A DNA stretch of 64,000 nucleotides, taken from an uncultured Lachnospiraceae bacterium (lineage in GTDB: Bacteria > Bacillota > Clostridia > Lachnospirales > Lachnospiraceae). The stretch covers positions 4,956-68,955 of the forward strand of contig URPH01000013.1 of the NCBI GenBank assembly GCA_900549665.1, in the 5' to 3' direction. Under the pieces are notes generated by a model. The model saw nothing but the letters and a program-made list of their open reading frames with translations, made no database searches and had not been told where the DNA came from. Each line of letters begins with the position of its first letter. Position 1 is the first letter of the stretch. Shown piece by piece: positions 50,923 through 60,412 of this stretch. The position numbers and the translations under genes are program-made.

Positions 50923-51678
50923 TCAACTTTTAAATTTACCGATAAAGTCTCTCACTCTTGGATTGTCTGAGCCAAATACCTCATCGGGCGTTCCCTGCTC
51001 CTGGATCACACCATCCTGCATAAAAATAATGCGGTCGGACAACTCCCTTGCAAAATCCATTTCGTGAGTGACAATGATCATTGTCATCTTCTGGCTTGCC
51101 AGATCTTTGATAACCTTTAATACCTCAGCGGTAAGCATCGGATCCAGCGCCGAAGTCGGCTCATCAAAAAACAGGATCTTTGGCTGCAGCGCCAGAGCCC
51201 TTGCTATGGATACTCTCTGCTGCTGTCCGCCGGAAAGCTGATACGGATAAGCATCACGCTTTTCGAAAAGTCCCAGTTGTTTTAAGAGCTTATCTGCCCG
51301 CTCGTCAGCCTCTTTTTTACTGACCTTGTATACAGAAATCGGTGCATCTACAATGTTTTTGTATACACTGTAATGCGGGAAAAGATTAAAATTCTGAAAT
51401 ACCAGTCCGTAATAATGACCGATGCGCTGCAGATCCTTTTTTGATGCATAGGTGCTTTTCCCGTCAACATCGGTTGCCGCATGCTCACCCATATAAATAA
51501 GATCGCCGCCATCCATTTTTTCAAGCATGGTGGCACATCTTAATATCGTCGATTTACCTGAACCGGACGGTCCGATAATGGATACAACCTCTCCCTCTTT
51601 TACAGAAAGCGAAATATCCTTTAATACTTCAAGCCCGTCAAAGCTCTTTTTCATATGATTGATTTCGAGTATGTTCAT
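50923..51678 (-). CDS. Polar amino-acid ABC transporter ATP-binding protein
   Basis: A 251-residue GlnQ/HisP-type ATPase. Walker A GPSGSGKST, Q loop VFQNFNLFPHYSV, signature LSGGQQQRVSIARALA, Walker B ILFFDEPTSALDP. It powers the adjacent permease. Third gene of the unit, 25 bp behind the permease gene. Confidence 0.93.
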   Translation of the reverse strand: MNILEINHMKKSFDGLEVLKDISLSVKEGEVVSIIGPSGSGKSTILRCATMLEKMDGGDLIYMGEHAATDVDGKSTYASKKDLQRIGHYYGLVFQNFNLFPHYSVYKNIVDAPISVYKVSKKEADERADKLLKQLGLFEKRDAYPYQLSGGQQQRVSIARALALQPKILFFDEPTSALDPMLTAEVLKVIKDLASQKMTMIIVTHEMDFARELSDRIIFMQDGVIQEQGTPDEVFGSDNPRVRDFIGKFKS

Positions 51679-51703
51679 ATCCGTTCTCCCATTCGTGACC
51701 TGT

Positions 51704-52354
51704 CTATCGGTAATAGCTCATTTTCTTTTCGATCTGCTCCATGGTAAATGCAACCAGCAGATTGAATATATAATAGAAAACTGCCGCTACCACAAAAGGC
51801 ATCATGGTCGTCTGTGCTGCAGCGATCTGTTTGGCGATCGTAAACATTTCCATGTATGCAAGCGAAAATGCCAGCGAGGTATCCTTGACCAGGGTAATTA
51901 CCTCATTGGTGATGGCAGGTAAAATACGCTTGATCACCTGAGGCAGGATAATCTTGAAAAAGGTCTGCGCCTTGGAATAGCCAAGCTGTGTGGCTGCCTC
52001 ATACTGTCCCACAGGCATGGATTCGATTCCCGAACGGTAAATCTCTGCATAGTAGGCTGCATAGTTTAATACAAATCCGATAATGATCGCAATAAACCGG
52101 TATCCCTGGGATAACTTTGCTCCAAACAAATAGTAAGGTCCGAAATAGACAACCAAAAGCTGCAGCATAAGAGGCGTACCTCTCATGACCGAAATATAAA
52201 ATTTAAAAACCGTAGAAACGATCTTATTTTTTGACATCCTTCCAAAGGCAATCAAAAGACCCAACGGCAATGACAAGATCAAAGTCCAGAAGAAAATCCC
52301 GACCGTCTTTATCATTCCTGATCCTAATTGTTGAAGTATTGTTCCAAAATCCAT
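51704..52354 (-). CDS. Polar amino-acid ABC transporter permease
   Basis: A 216-residue HisM/GlnP-type permease with about five TM helices. The family loop YEAATQLGYSKAQTFFKIIL (EAA motif) and VMRGTPLMLQLLVVYF are present. It probably forms a homodimer. It lies between the ATPase gene and the binding-protein gene; a terminator hairpin upstream should lower its expression relative to the binding protein. Confidence 0.93.
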   Translation of the reverse strand: MDFGTILQQLGSGMIKTVGIFFWTLILSLPLGLLIAFGRMSKNKIVSTVFKFYISVMRGTPLMLQLLVVYFGPYYLFGAKLSQGYRFIAIIIGFVLNYAAYYAEIYRSGIESMPVGQYEAATQLGYSKAQTFFKIILPQVIKRILPAITNEVITLVKDTSLAFSLAYMEMFTIAKQIAAAQTTMMPFVVAAVFYYIFNLLVAFTMEQIEKKMSYYR

Positions 52355-52433
52355 AATCCCACTCTGTACTTTCTAATTTTAATCTCAAGACCGTATCATC
52401 TGCTCCCATTTTAACAGATATACGGATAATATA

Positions 52434-52477
52434 CAAAAAAAAGCTGCCAAAAAGTGATACTCATTTTTGACAGCTTT
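52434..52477 (-). terminator. Terminator between binding-protein and permease genes
   Basis: AAAGCTGCCAAAAA (52440-52453) pairs with TTTTTGACAGCTTT (52464-52477) with one mismatch, followed on the minus strand by a U run. It lies 10 bp past the stop of the binding protein, a usual place for partial termination. Confidence 0.85.
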
Positions 52478-52487
52478 ATCAATCAGA

Positions 52488-53318
52488 CTATTTTAAGCAA
52501 ATCAAATCGGAAATGCCGTATTTTTCAGCCAGTTCAGCAACTGTGCCGTCCTCAGCCAATTTCTTTAAATCAGCGTTTACAATATCTCTTAATTCTTCAT
52601 TTCCAAGCTTGAAGCCTACACCGTACTGCTCTGAGTTGAGGGTCTCGGGTAAGATAACGTAGCCATCGCCTCTTGATTCGATCTGGTAGTTGGCAACACC
52701 GATATCGATTGCGATTGCATCCAGACTTCCTGCCAACAGCTCAGAGAATGCTGAGTTGTAATCGGAGAACTGCTGTAATGTACCAAAGGTATCTGCCAGT
52801 GCCTTCTGCTGCTCTTCATCGGATAAAACGTCAAGTGCAGCACTTGCAGCCTGTACACCGACTGTTTTGCCTGCCAGATCTTCCAGTGTGTTGATACCGC
52901 TGTCTTTTGCTACAACGATTACCTGACTGTTGTCACAATAAGGATCTGACCATGTATAGGCATCCTCACGTCCGTTCATGGTAAAACCGTTCCAGATACA
53001 GTCAATAGATCCTGAATTTAATTCCATATCCTTGGAATCCCAGTCGATCGGGGTCTTGGTAAGCTCCCAGCCTTCCATATCACATACGGCCTGGGCAAGC
53101 TCCAAGTCAAAGCCTGTATACTCGCCGTTGTCATCCATATATCCATACGGCGGATATTCTGCATCAAAACCTACAACAAAAGTTGTTCTTTCTGTTGTTG
53201 CTGCAGCTGCGTCCGCATCTGATGTGGTAGCGGATGCATCATCAGCTGTTTTACCGCATCCAACAAGCAGAGCCATTGTCATGGCACCGCATAACAACAT
53301 TGCCAATGTCTTTTTCAT
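52488..53318 (-). CDS. Polar amino-acid ABC transporter substrate-binding lipoprotein
   Basis: A 276-residue family 3 binding protein. Lipoprotein signal with lipobox LVGC, Cys21. The mature start has FVVGFDAEYPPYGYMDDNG and GFDLELAQAVCDMEG, diagnostic of this family. A second-lobe segment with TVGVQAASAALDVL follows. Ligand probably a polar amino acid, not assignable. First gene of the unit with its own promoter. Confidence 0.93.
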   Translation of the reverse strand: MKKTLAMLLCGAMTMALLVGCGKTADDASATTSDADAAAATTERTTFVVGFDAEYPPYGYMDDNGEYTGFDLELAQAVCDMEGWELTKTPIDWDSKDMELNSGSIDCIWNGFTMNGREDAYTWSDPYCDNSQVIVVAKDSGINTLEDLAGKTVGVQAASAALDVLSDEEQQKALADTFGTLQQFSDYNSAFSELLAGSLDAIAIDIGVANYQIESRGDGYVILPETLNSEQYGVGFKLGNEELRDIVNADLKKLAEDGTVAELAEKYGISDLICLK

Positions 53319-53379
53319 AATGTTTCCTCCTCGTGTCCGGTATCATATCCATCCGGTTATGTTTTTATCACTTTGACAT

Positions 53380-53407
53380 ATTATCATGCTAAAGTGCTCA
53401 TTGTCAA
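53380..53407 (-). promoter_or_regulatory. Promoter of the amino-acid transporter unit
   Basis: On the minus strand TTGACA (53402-53407), 16 bp, GATAAT (53380-53385). Confidence 0.7.
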
Positions 53408-53473
53408 TCCTCTACATATCACGAAGCTGCATACGACATGTCATACGTTTTTTTCACCGTCAGCCGCTGTTGA

Positions 53474-54652
53474 TCATAGCGGATACTTTTTTTCATAGTC
53501 AGAAACCATATTTAAAATTTTCTCCGCATCCCTCGGATACTTGGAAACCACATTCATAATGTCTGCCTTGACCTTTTCTGCCGTTTCATTATTGTATTCC
53601 ATCTGTTTTCTGAGATTTTGTCTCCGAAGGATCAGATTGTGTCTGATCTCAACCATTTCCTTGGGATTTAACAAAGCCTCCGTCTGATGTACCCAGATAA
53701 AAGGATCATATAAAGGATAGTGCTTTAACTGTCTGACAAGCTGTTCGCTGTGGAAATCCAGATCAGCCTCCGTTTCGCTCATCCTCTTTCGCTCTTCCTT
53801 TTCCACCTGATACTTGTCCCACAGCTCCTGTAATTTGTCCGCGCTGCTGACACCGTATTTAATATAATAATAATCCAACAGACTGGTATTGTTGACATAG
53901 CGGATCTTGACCTTATTCTGCAGGGCAATGACCTTATTGCAGCTTTTGGAAGCCACGGCTAACTCCTGCTTCGCCTCATTGAATTTCACAAAAAAGACTG
54001 TCAGTAAAACCGCAGTTCCAATCGTCAGGATCATATATCCGATCTGCGTATCCATTTCCAGCATAAACTGTAAGATCAGCAGTATCACCACACAGGCTGC
54101 TGCCGCGATCAGGCTGATAATGGTAATTCCACGCATATTCATCTGACCGGCCTTTGCCTCCTCCATCCGGTACAGGCATGCATGCTTTTCACCTTCCAGT
54201 CTCTGCATGTCCTTGCGGATCTTATTCTGGTAATCCTCTGTCCCGGCGATCTTTTTAATGCCGTCCTCGACCTCATCCTCCAGCCGTTCGATCTTGCGGT
54301 AGTCGCTTTCGCTCATGTGGACGGTGCGTTCCTTTGCCCTTTCTTTATTTCCGTTTAAAAGAAAAATCGCCTGTGCATGCTCCTCAACCTGCTTTTTTTC
54401 CACCTCAGGCAGTGCCTCGATCTCTTCCATGTCATGCAGGTAGGAATTGACCATCTGATATTCACTTTTCAGCCGCTCGATCTCACCGGAAGCCTCGCCG
54501 ATCTGCTCCAGACAGCTTTTCACATAAGAAAATCTCTGCTCTGAATCGTCCAGATTGAAGCTTTCTCCATCCTGAAGCTCCAGATCAACCGGTATTTCCT
54601 CCAACGGCTCGTATTCCCTTTTTTTACGGAATAATTTAGAAAATAAACCCAT
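53474..54652 (-). CDS. Hypothetical membrane coiled-coil protein (DUF5717-operon gene 4)
   Basis: A 392-residue protein not recognised from known families. A long charged coiled coil fills about 35-170. A hairpin of two TM helices follows (about 175-197 and 205-223), then a second helical, charged region to the end. Both large parts would be cytoplasmic. The start at 54652 (GAGG, five bases before ATGGGT) lies in the end of the previous gene's downstream sequence. Last gene of a four-gene operon with the helical-repeat protein, the actin/Hsp70-like protein and the DUF5717-like giant. Confidence 0.7.
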   Translation of the reverse strand: MGLFSKLFRKKREYEPLEEIPVDLELQDGESFNLDDSEQRFSYVKSCLEQIGEASGEIERLKSEYQMVNSYLHDMEEIEALPEVEKKQVEEHAQAIFLLNGNKERAKERTVHMSESDYRKIERLEDEVEDGIKKIAGTEDYQNKIRKDMQRLEGEKHACLYRMEEAKAGQMNMRGITIISLIAAAACVVILLILQFMLEMDTQIGYMILTIGTAVLLTVFFVKFNEAKQELAVASKSCNKVIALQNKVKIRYVNNTSLLDYYYIKYGVSSADKLQELWDKYQVEKEERKRMSETEADLDFHSEQLVRQLKHYPLYDPFIWVHQTEALLNPKEMVEIRHNLILRRQNLRKQMEYNNETAEKVKADIMNVVSKYPRDAEKILNMVSDYEKKYPL

Positions 54653-54659
54653 AATGACC

Positions 54660-55469
54660 TCAACTTTCAAGCTTGTATTCTGCTAATTTATCCGAAATGT
54701 ATTGCACCCGCTCTTTCTTGTTTCCGGATGCTTTCCCGGATATCGGCTCTTTTGCCTGTACCTCGTTGCTAAATTCATGCTTCATGCCCCGGATCTGTTC
54801 CGAAAGCTCCCGGTCCGTCTCTATAAATTCCTCATGACCTGCAAGGAAATCCTCATATTCCCTGTCGGATAAAAGCATCCTTTTGCAAAACAGCGCAGCC
54901 CGCAGATCTTCCTTTTGAGAGATCTCCATATCACAGGCCCGGATAAAACAGTCATAAGCCAGATCAAAATAAAACATATGTGCATAGCAGCAGCCGATGT
55001 CATAAATAATATGATGCTTTTCCTTTGCCGTATTGTATTCCTTTTGCAAAAGGATATCCTCATATTCCCGGATCGCATCCTGATAATGCTTCTCCAGTAC
55101 ATAATAATCGGCCCGCATTTTTTTACGCTCATTCCATGAAAGCTCAGAATTTCTGCGTATCTTTTCGCAGACAGCCTCACGCTCCTGCTTTGTCAGATAA
55201 TCCGCGTATGCAAAGATCTGGGATGCGATCTTTTCCGGCCTTTTTTCCTTTTCCAAAATGCGTAAAAGACTTTCTGAAAGATCCTGAAATCCCAGCTGAT
55301 ATCCGATCCAGTGTGCAAGCTGAAACCGGACAAGCTCTTCTGCGCACAAAACCGTGTTGTGATACAGATAGTAACACAGCTCCTCCAGTGTATATATCTT
55401 CTTGCGTATATCTTCAATATAATATGGTTTTAACGCTTTGTTTCCTTTACAAAGAAGGACATAACTCAT
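54660..55469 (-). CDS. Hypothetical helical-repeat protein (operon gene 3)
   Basis: A 269-residue soluble protein made of helices with TPR-like pairs: YYVLEKHYQDAIREYEDIL, then DIGCCYAHMFYFDLAYDCFI. The N-terminal YVLLCKGNKALKPYYIEDI is conserved-looking. A basic low-complexity linker leads to a last helix. AAGGGAG precedes the ATG and only 12 bp separate it from the upstream stop. It probably serves as a protein-interaction adaptor between the giant solenoid and the membrane protein; this is inference from context. Confidence 0.7.
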   Translation of the reverse strand: MSYVLLCKGNKALKPYYIEDIRKKIYTLEELCYYLYHNTVLCAEELVRFQLAHWIGYQLGFQDLSESLLRILEKEKRPEKIASQIFAYADYLTKQEREAVCEKIRRNSELSWNERKKMRADYYVLEKHYQDAIREYEDILLQKEYNTAKEKHHIIYDIGCCYAHMFYFDLAYDCFIRACDMEISQKEDLRAALFCKRMLLSDREYEDFLAGHEEFIETDRELSEQIRGMKHEFSNEVQAKEPISGKASGNKKERVQYISDKLAEYKLES

Positions 55470-55481
55470 ATAGCTACTCCC

Positions 55482-56756
55482 TTATACAAGTGAAATAATC
55501 TCCCGGTACCGTTTATTGGTAGGTGCAAAAAACTCACCAAGCCCTGCATCCTCTACCTCGACAACCAGCTCATTGGCCGATTTCATCCGGAGCAGGCAGC
55601 GAAACTTGATGCTTTTGATATCCCTGTTTACAATCGTAGGCAGGATCACCGGTACGATCCGCTGTCTTTTATCCGCAAGAGGTGTGATCACAATGGGCAG
55701 CTTTCCATCCTCTCCCGGCATAAATTCAAACTCTTTTTTTACCTCAAACCACTTTTCACCGCCGTTTAACAGATTGTGCACGACTGTTTTGCCGCCCTGC
55801 ATGACAGCTACCCCGATATCTGCCGAAAGCTTATCCTTGCCAAGGTACAGATATTCCTGTGCTTCCTTTCCGGGTGAAAGCTTCTCCATTCCAAGCAGAC
55901 AGGCACCCTTGCTGTACAGGTTGCTTCCGCCAAACACACGTCTGTTGTGACAGATCAGCTTTAACGTCTGCGGACACCATTCCTTTTCAAAAATTTTGCC
56001 CGCCAGATAAAATACCGTGACCAGACGGTTATTTAAAAATTCCTCCATAATACCGGCAAGCTTTTCATCCATCATATGAAGATACTCATCCTTTTCCACA
56101 ATGGAATGAAAATCCTCCGGAATGCAGAAGGACGGATCCTCATGCTCATCGATCGTAGTCACGATCGGTCTCATCTTGTTGTTCATGCGAATATGGTAAA
56201 ATTTCAGATAACCATCCGCCAGATCGATGACTCCGAGCTCATAGCATCGCAGCTCCTTGGGCTGGTGTATCGTATAGGAAAACAGGCATTCCATCTTGGG
56301 CTCAAAAAATACATGTTCAAAATCGTTAAGCACACTTTTTTTGATGTGATTTAATATCTCTAACATCCGTTCGGACAGGGTGTCTACCGAAATAACCAGT
56401 GCCTTGACAGCGATCTGATGATTGTAAAGTCCAAGCCCCGCCAGACAGTTGCGGATAAAGAGAGAAAGAAGCTCCACCGGATCGGCACTCGCATGCTCGA
56501 TCTGCACCGGTTCTCCTTTCAGCGCAAGAGATAGCAGATCATCTACCAACGTTCCCTGAAAGTTGGCAGCGGCTTTCTTGGCTTCCTCTCCGTGAAACCA
56601 TTGATTGGCTCCTGTTCTTTTGCACAGGCATACCGGGATGTTGTACACATCACCTTCATCGCCCTCAAAAGACACATAACTGATCTGGGCATAGTTTCTT
56701 CCCAGATCCAGTCCCACAATATAATTTTTTAAAATTTCCTGTGTCCCATTTTCCAT
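55482..56756 (-). CDS. DUF5716-like protein with actin/Hsp70-type ATPase fold (operon gene 2)
   Basis: A 424-residue protein. Motifs of the ASKHA superfamily appear in order: phosphate-1 YIVGLDLGRNYAQIS (15-19 core), phosphate-2 LGVIDLADGYLKFY (175-183) and an adenosine-type segment VFYLAGKIF (248-256) followed by GGSNLYSKGACLLG (276-289). A C-terminal beta domain (about 300-415) resembles an Hsp70 substrate domain in position. ATP binding is thus likely; a chaperone or cytoskeletal role is unproven. I recall this as the DUF5716 family of Lachnospiraceae. It lies 13 bp behind the giant gene. Confidence 0.75.
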   Translation of the reverse strand: MENGTQEILKNYIVGLDLGRNYAQISYVSFEGDEGDVYNIPVCLCKRTGANQWFHGEEAKKAAANFQGTLVDDLLSLALKGEPVQIEHASADPVELLSLFIRNCLAGLGLYNHQIAVKALVISVDTLSERMLEILNHIKKSVLNDFEHVFFEPKMECLFSYTIHQPKELRCYELGVIDLADGYLKFYHIRMNNKMRPIVTTIDEHEDPSFCIPEDFHSIVEKDEYLHMMDEKLAGIMEEFLNNRLVTVFYLAGKIFEKEWCPQTLKLICHNRRVFGGSNLYSKGACLLGMEKLSPGKEAQEYLYLGKDKLSADIGVAVMQGGKTVVHNLLNGGEKWFEVKKEFEFMPGEDGKLPIVITPLADKRQRIVPVILPTIVNRDIKSIKFRCLLRMKSANELVVEVEDAGLGEFFAPTNKRYREIISLV

Positions 56757-56769
56757 CTTCTGTATCTTC

Positions 56770-59700
56770 CTATTGTATCTTTAATATATGTTCAACCAGA
56801 TATTTTTTTATTTCATACTCTTCCGTCAGACGACCTGCGAGTTCATAATTACCAAGTGCCAAAGCCATCACAATCTCATTGACATCATGATATCTTCCGC
56901 GTCTGGACGCTACCGAATGATCGATCATCACAAGCTGACCGTTTTTGCAGAACTGCTCCTGACCGTCAACCACTCTTGTGATATAGTACGGAATGCTGTC
57001 ACCCCAGAATAACTGCAGCCGCTTCTGATAAATCCCCGGGAAAACCTCCGACATTTCTTCCATCCGGTAATCGGTATTTTCTCCATTGTCCTGACTGTCT
57101 ACAAAATGCAACATCATCGTCACATGCTCATCGGTATAATACTCAATATATGTATGATCCGTATACAGTTCAAGCACCGGACAAATATCGGTATATGACA
57201 GAAAAAAGGATACGAATACATCCTGCTCCAGAAATTCCTGCAACAGCTCTGCACAGATCTTTTGCACCTCTTCTTCAAGACTTGCAGTATCTTTACTGTA
57301 ATATTTCAAAAATGCCATGGAAAGAACCGGCGAAACCGGACAGCCTTCCTTTATGAGACGGATAAGCTCCTCCCACAGACTTTCTTCCATATCTGTATCC
57401 TTGATCAGATATTCTTTGGCACATACATCCAGATAGGACAGGCGTAAATCGTTCGGAGCATCATGCTCACAGCAATACAGAAACAATTCAACCGTCTCAC
57501 TATTGTAGGAAGAGACGAAAATCTCCTGCTTTAAAAGCCTCTGTGCTATATTACCGGCTGACAACTCCATGGAGCGGAGCGCATGATAAATATCCGTCAT
57601 CTGACTAAGTGTTCCTGTAAAATGCCGATCCAGATACTGTAAAATATCGTCTGTATATTTACCGCAGACAAACACCCGGTAAACAATACACATAAGCTTT
57701 TCATCATATCCGTCCGCTTCGGAAAGTGCATATTGGGCAATTCCGAGCAATGTCTTTTGCGGGATCCTGTCCAGTCCATACATACAGATGATCTTATATG
57801 CCTTTTCGTACAGTCCGACTCCGGCAAGTGCGTTGATAAATTCCGGCCGGTCTCCGGATGCAAAATCAAGGACATCCATATCTGCAAGCATTCTTTCGCA
57901 CTCATCATGCATATCCCATCTTTGAAAAGCCCGCATAAAGCCTGCTGCCATTTCTTTTTTAAACTCCGGCTCAATATCCTCCCTGTTTAAAAGCCATAGG
58001 TATTTTTTGTATCGCTCATTCATTTCCTCAAGCGTATCAGAAGCATGAAGCGGCTTCTTTTCATACAGATAAAGCTGTTCCCCGACACTGATATTACTAC
58101 AGCCCCTTAACAGTTCTTTCATCTTGCGGTATTTCATAAGAGGCTCCATACGGTATCCGTCTTCACCGGATACAACGGCGCCGTTCCGATCCTCAAACAT
58201 AACCGTATAATCATCCGTATACAGATAGACAACGGCATGTCCGTTTTTGATCGTATAACGGATCTGCTCCTTTAATCCTTTCTGACGGATAATACAGCTT
58301 TTAAACTGGTTTTGCATATGAACTGTCAATTCATGAGCAAAAACAAGCTTTTGCAACTGTTTTTGCAAGTCTTCATTCATGTCCTCTATGGACAGTATAT
58401 TGCGATACAGGTATGCAAGTTCACGGCTGATCCTGCCATTTGAAAGCTGCCTCAATACAAAATCATGGATCCGGTTTACATATTCGGCCCCAAGCTCCTC
58501 CTTTTGTTTGAGTACCTTTTCATATACATAGGCTAAATAACGATCCTCCAGGGAGGTGTCATATGCAAAGAAACGTACCACCGCATCCGGCAGCGTCTCC
58601 TTTGTATCAAAATCAAGGGCCCGGATATATGCTTCATACAGTCCGTTGATCCGACAGTCAGATAAAATACCTTTTTTTAGCCATCCTGCGGAATCTGCAC
58701 TTACATGATCAAGCTTCATATAAAGACGACAGATCATCCTGTCCGTCGCCTGTTCGTCCCTGCCCGGATGATGGATACACAGAAGTAAAAACGGAGGACA
58801 TACCTTTTTGACCGCTAAAGGCAGCTTGTACATCTGCTCACACACAAGCTCCGACAACAACGCATACCGGTCCATAAACAACAGTACCTGCACCTCAAAA
58901 TCCGTGATCGCGGATAAGACAAGCTCATTATCTAAAATGATCAGTGCCGCCTCTAAATACAATACCGGACTGGTACATCCGTTTTCAAAAAAAACACGCA
59001 GACGTCTGTAAACGGCCGCCGGATTGTCATACTGGAGATTATCCTTGTGCATACATGCCCAGAACAGAGAAAAGCTCTGCTCGTCCTCTTTTAATTGCCC
59101 GTCCAACAGGTCCGCAGCCTGATCTCTGTCATCATCCCCGGACATAGAGATCAGATATAGAAAATATCCATACAGGTCTGCCGGCACATCCTGCTGTTTG
59201 ACCATACGCTTGGCATTTTTCAAAAGCCAGATAGCCTCATTGTTTTTATTGCGTAAAAGCTTCAGATGTGCTTCATACAGAGCCGGAAGCAGCTTGTCCA
59301 TTCCCCGGAAGCTTCCTAACAGCTTTTCTGCTGTCTTGAAGCATTCACGAATCGGTCTGCGGCCGGTACGATAATCCAGATACAGGCGCATGATGCCTGC
59401 CCGCAGCATATCCTTTTGCAGCTTGTCCTCATATTCCCCGGAGCGTTCCCTTGCCACCTCAATCTCTATGGTACAAAGGATATTGCCCGTTTCTGCCTCT
59501 GTGATCCGGCAGATATTTTTACCCACATGAAGATGAGATGCATCCAAAGCAATGTCAAGCTCACATCGGTCATTGACAAAATCCTCCTGTGTCAGCCGCC
59601 GGTCAATGGTGCAGATTTTAGAATCGGACCGGAGCCTTGCATCTGTATAGCCCCATCCGTTACGGATGATCTCAAGCTTTAATGCCTGCGGCATTTCTTC

Positions 59701-60315
59701 CTTTGGAAAGACATATTCCTTTGTCCCGCATTCCAGAACAACAGCCTGCTTTTTGTGGATATCGATTAAAAAACGGTCCAGGGCAGAATCCATTTTTTCT
59801 GTTTCCATACCGTATTTTAACAGGATCCTGTAATCCTCGATATATTGGCTTCCGCTTCCGACCAGCACACGCTCAAAAAGAGGGTTGGCAAAGACTTCCA
59901 GTGCCTGTTCCCAGTTTACTCTTGCCAGATTGGCAAAGTGGAACAGATTCCGGATCTCTCCCAGCTCTCCCTTTAAAACACGATCTTCTATGATAACCTC
60001 ATAAGGCAGGCCAAACTCACCTACATTGGTGATGACATGAATTTCACCGGATATGGTATCCTGCTCACACATTCCGGTCGTATCATATAAAAACGGAACA
60101 TTCAGACTCTTCCCGTCAAACATATCATGGGAAATCTGCAGACGGATATCTGACGCACAAATATATCCATGCACCTGCGCCGGTGTATGAACCTGTATCC
60201 GGAAGCTCCCCTGATAAAGCGTATCTGCTTCCGTCCGGATGATAACCTTGTCCACATCAAAGTCCAAAACTCCATTACCATATGTAATTGTAGAAATCTG
60301 ATCTGATAAATCCAC
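56770..60315 (-). CDS. DUF5717-like giant protein (operon gene 1)
   Basis: A 1181-residue soluble protein. The first ~290 residues are beta-rich and contain two similar sandwich-like segments (FDVDKVIIRTEADTLYQGSF and, later, CTIDRRLTQEDFVNDRCELD with VGKNICRITEAETG). The rest is an alpha solenoid of degenerate helical repeats (e.g. LRNKNNEAIWLLKNAKRMV), interrupted by a beta stretch at about 680-760 (YTIKNGHAVVYLYTDDYTVM) and ending in another small beta domain before the C-terminal helix. No signal or TM. Starts at a GTG with weak site. I recall the family as DUF5717; no function is known. First gene of the operon, behind its own promoter. Confidence 0.78.
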   Translation of the reverse strand: MDLSDQISTITYGNGVLDFDVDKVIIRTEADTLYQGSFRIQVHTPAQVHGYICASDIRLQISHDMFDGKSLNVPFLYDTTGMCEQDTISGEIHVITNVGEFGLPYEVIIEDRVLKGELGEIRNLFHFANLARVNWEQALEVFANPLFERVLVGSGSQYIEDYRILLKYGMETEKMDSALDRFLIDIHKKQAVVLECGTKEYVFPKEEMPQALKLEIIRNGWGYTDARLRSDSKICTIDRRLTQEDFVNDRCELDIALDASHLHVGKNICRITEAETGNILCTIEIEVARERSGEYEDKLQKDMLRAGIMRLYLDYRTGRRPIRECFKTAEKLLGSFRGMDKLLPALYEAHLKLLRNKNNEAIWLLKNAKRMVKQQDVPADLYGYFLYLISMSGDDDRDQAADLLDGQLKEDEQSFSLFWACMHKDNLQYDNPAAVYRRLRVFFENGCTSPVLYLEAALIILDNELVLSAITDFEVQVLLFMDRYALLSELVCEQMYKLPLAVKKVCPPFLLLCIHHPGRDEQATDRMICRLYMKLDHVSADSAGWLKKGILSDCRINGLYEAYIRALDFDTKETLPDAVVRFFAYDTSLEDRYLAYVYEKVLKQKEELGAEYVNRIHDFVLRQLSNGRISRELAYLYRNILSIEDMNEDLQKQLQKLVFAHELTVHMQNQFKSCIIRQKGLKEQIRYTIKNGHAVVYLYTDDYTVMFEDRNGAVVSGEDGYRMEPLMKYRKMKELLRGCSNISVGEQLYLYEKKPLHASDTLEEMNERYKKYLWLLNREDIEPEFKKEMAAGFMRAFQRWDMHDECERMLADMDVLDFASGDRPEFINALAGVGLYEKAYKIICMYGLDRIPQKTLLGIAQYALSEADGYDEKLMCIVYRVFVCGKYTDDILQYLDRHFTGTLSQMTDIYHALRSMELSAGNIAQRLLKQEIFVSSYNSETVELFLYCCEHDAPNDLRLSYLDVCAKEYLIKDTDMEESLWEELIRLIKEGCPVSPVLSMAFLKYYSKDTASLEEEVQKICAELLQEFLEQDVFVSFFLSYTDICPVLELYTDHTYIEYYTDEHVTMMLHFVDSQDNGENTDYRMEEMSEVFPGIYQKRLQLFWGDSIPYYITRVVDGQEQFCKNGQLVMIDHSVASRRGRYHDVNEIVMALALGNYELAGRLTEEYEIKKYLVEHILKIQ

Positions 60316-60364
60316 GTCTGAACCTGCTTATGATTGTTTTTTTTAGATGTTTGATATATCATTG

Positions 60365-60393
60365 ATTATACCATAACACAATTTTAATTCCAA
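60365..60393 (-). promoter_or_regulatory. Promoter of the DUF5717 operon
   Basis: On the minus strand TTGGAA (60388-60393), 17 bp, TATAAT (60365-60370), 50 bp before the GTG start. Confidence 0.72.
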
Positions 60394-60412
60394 CAAGGAC
60401 ACAGGTGATACC

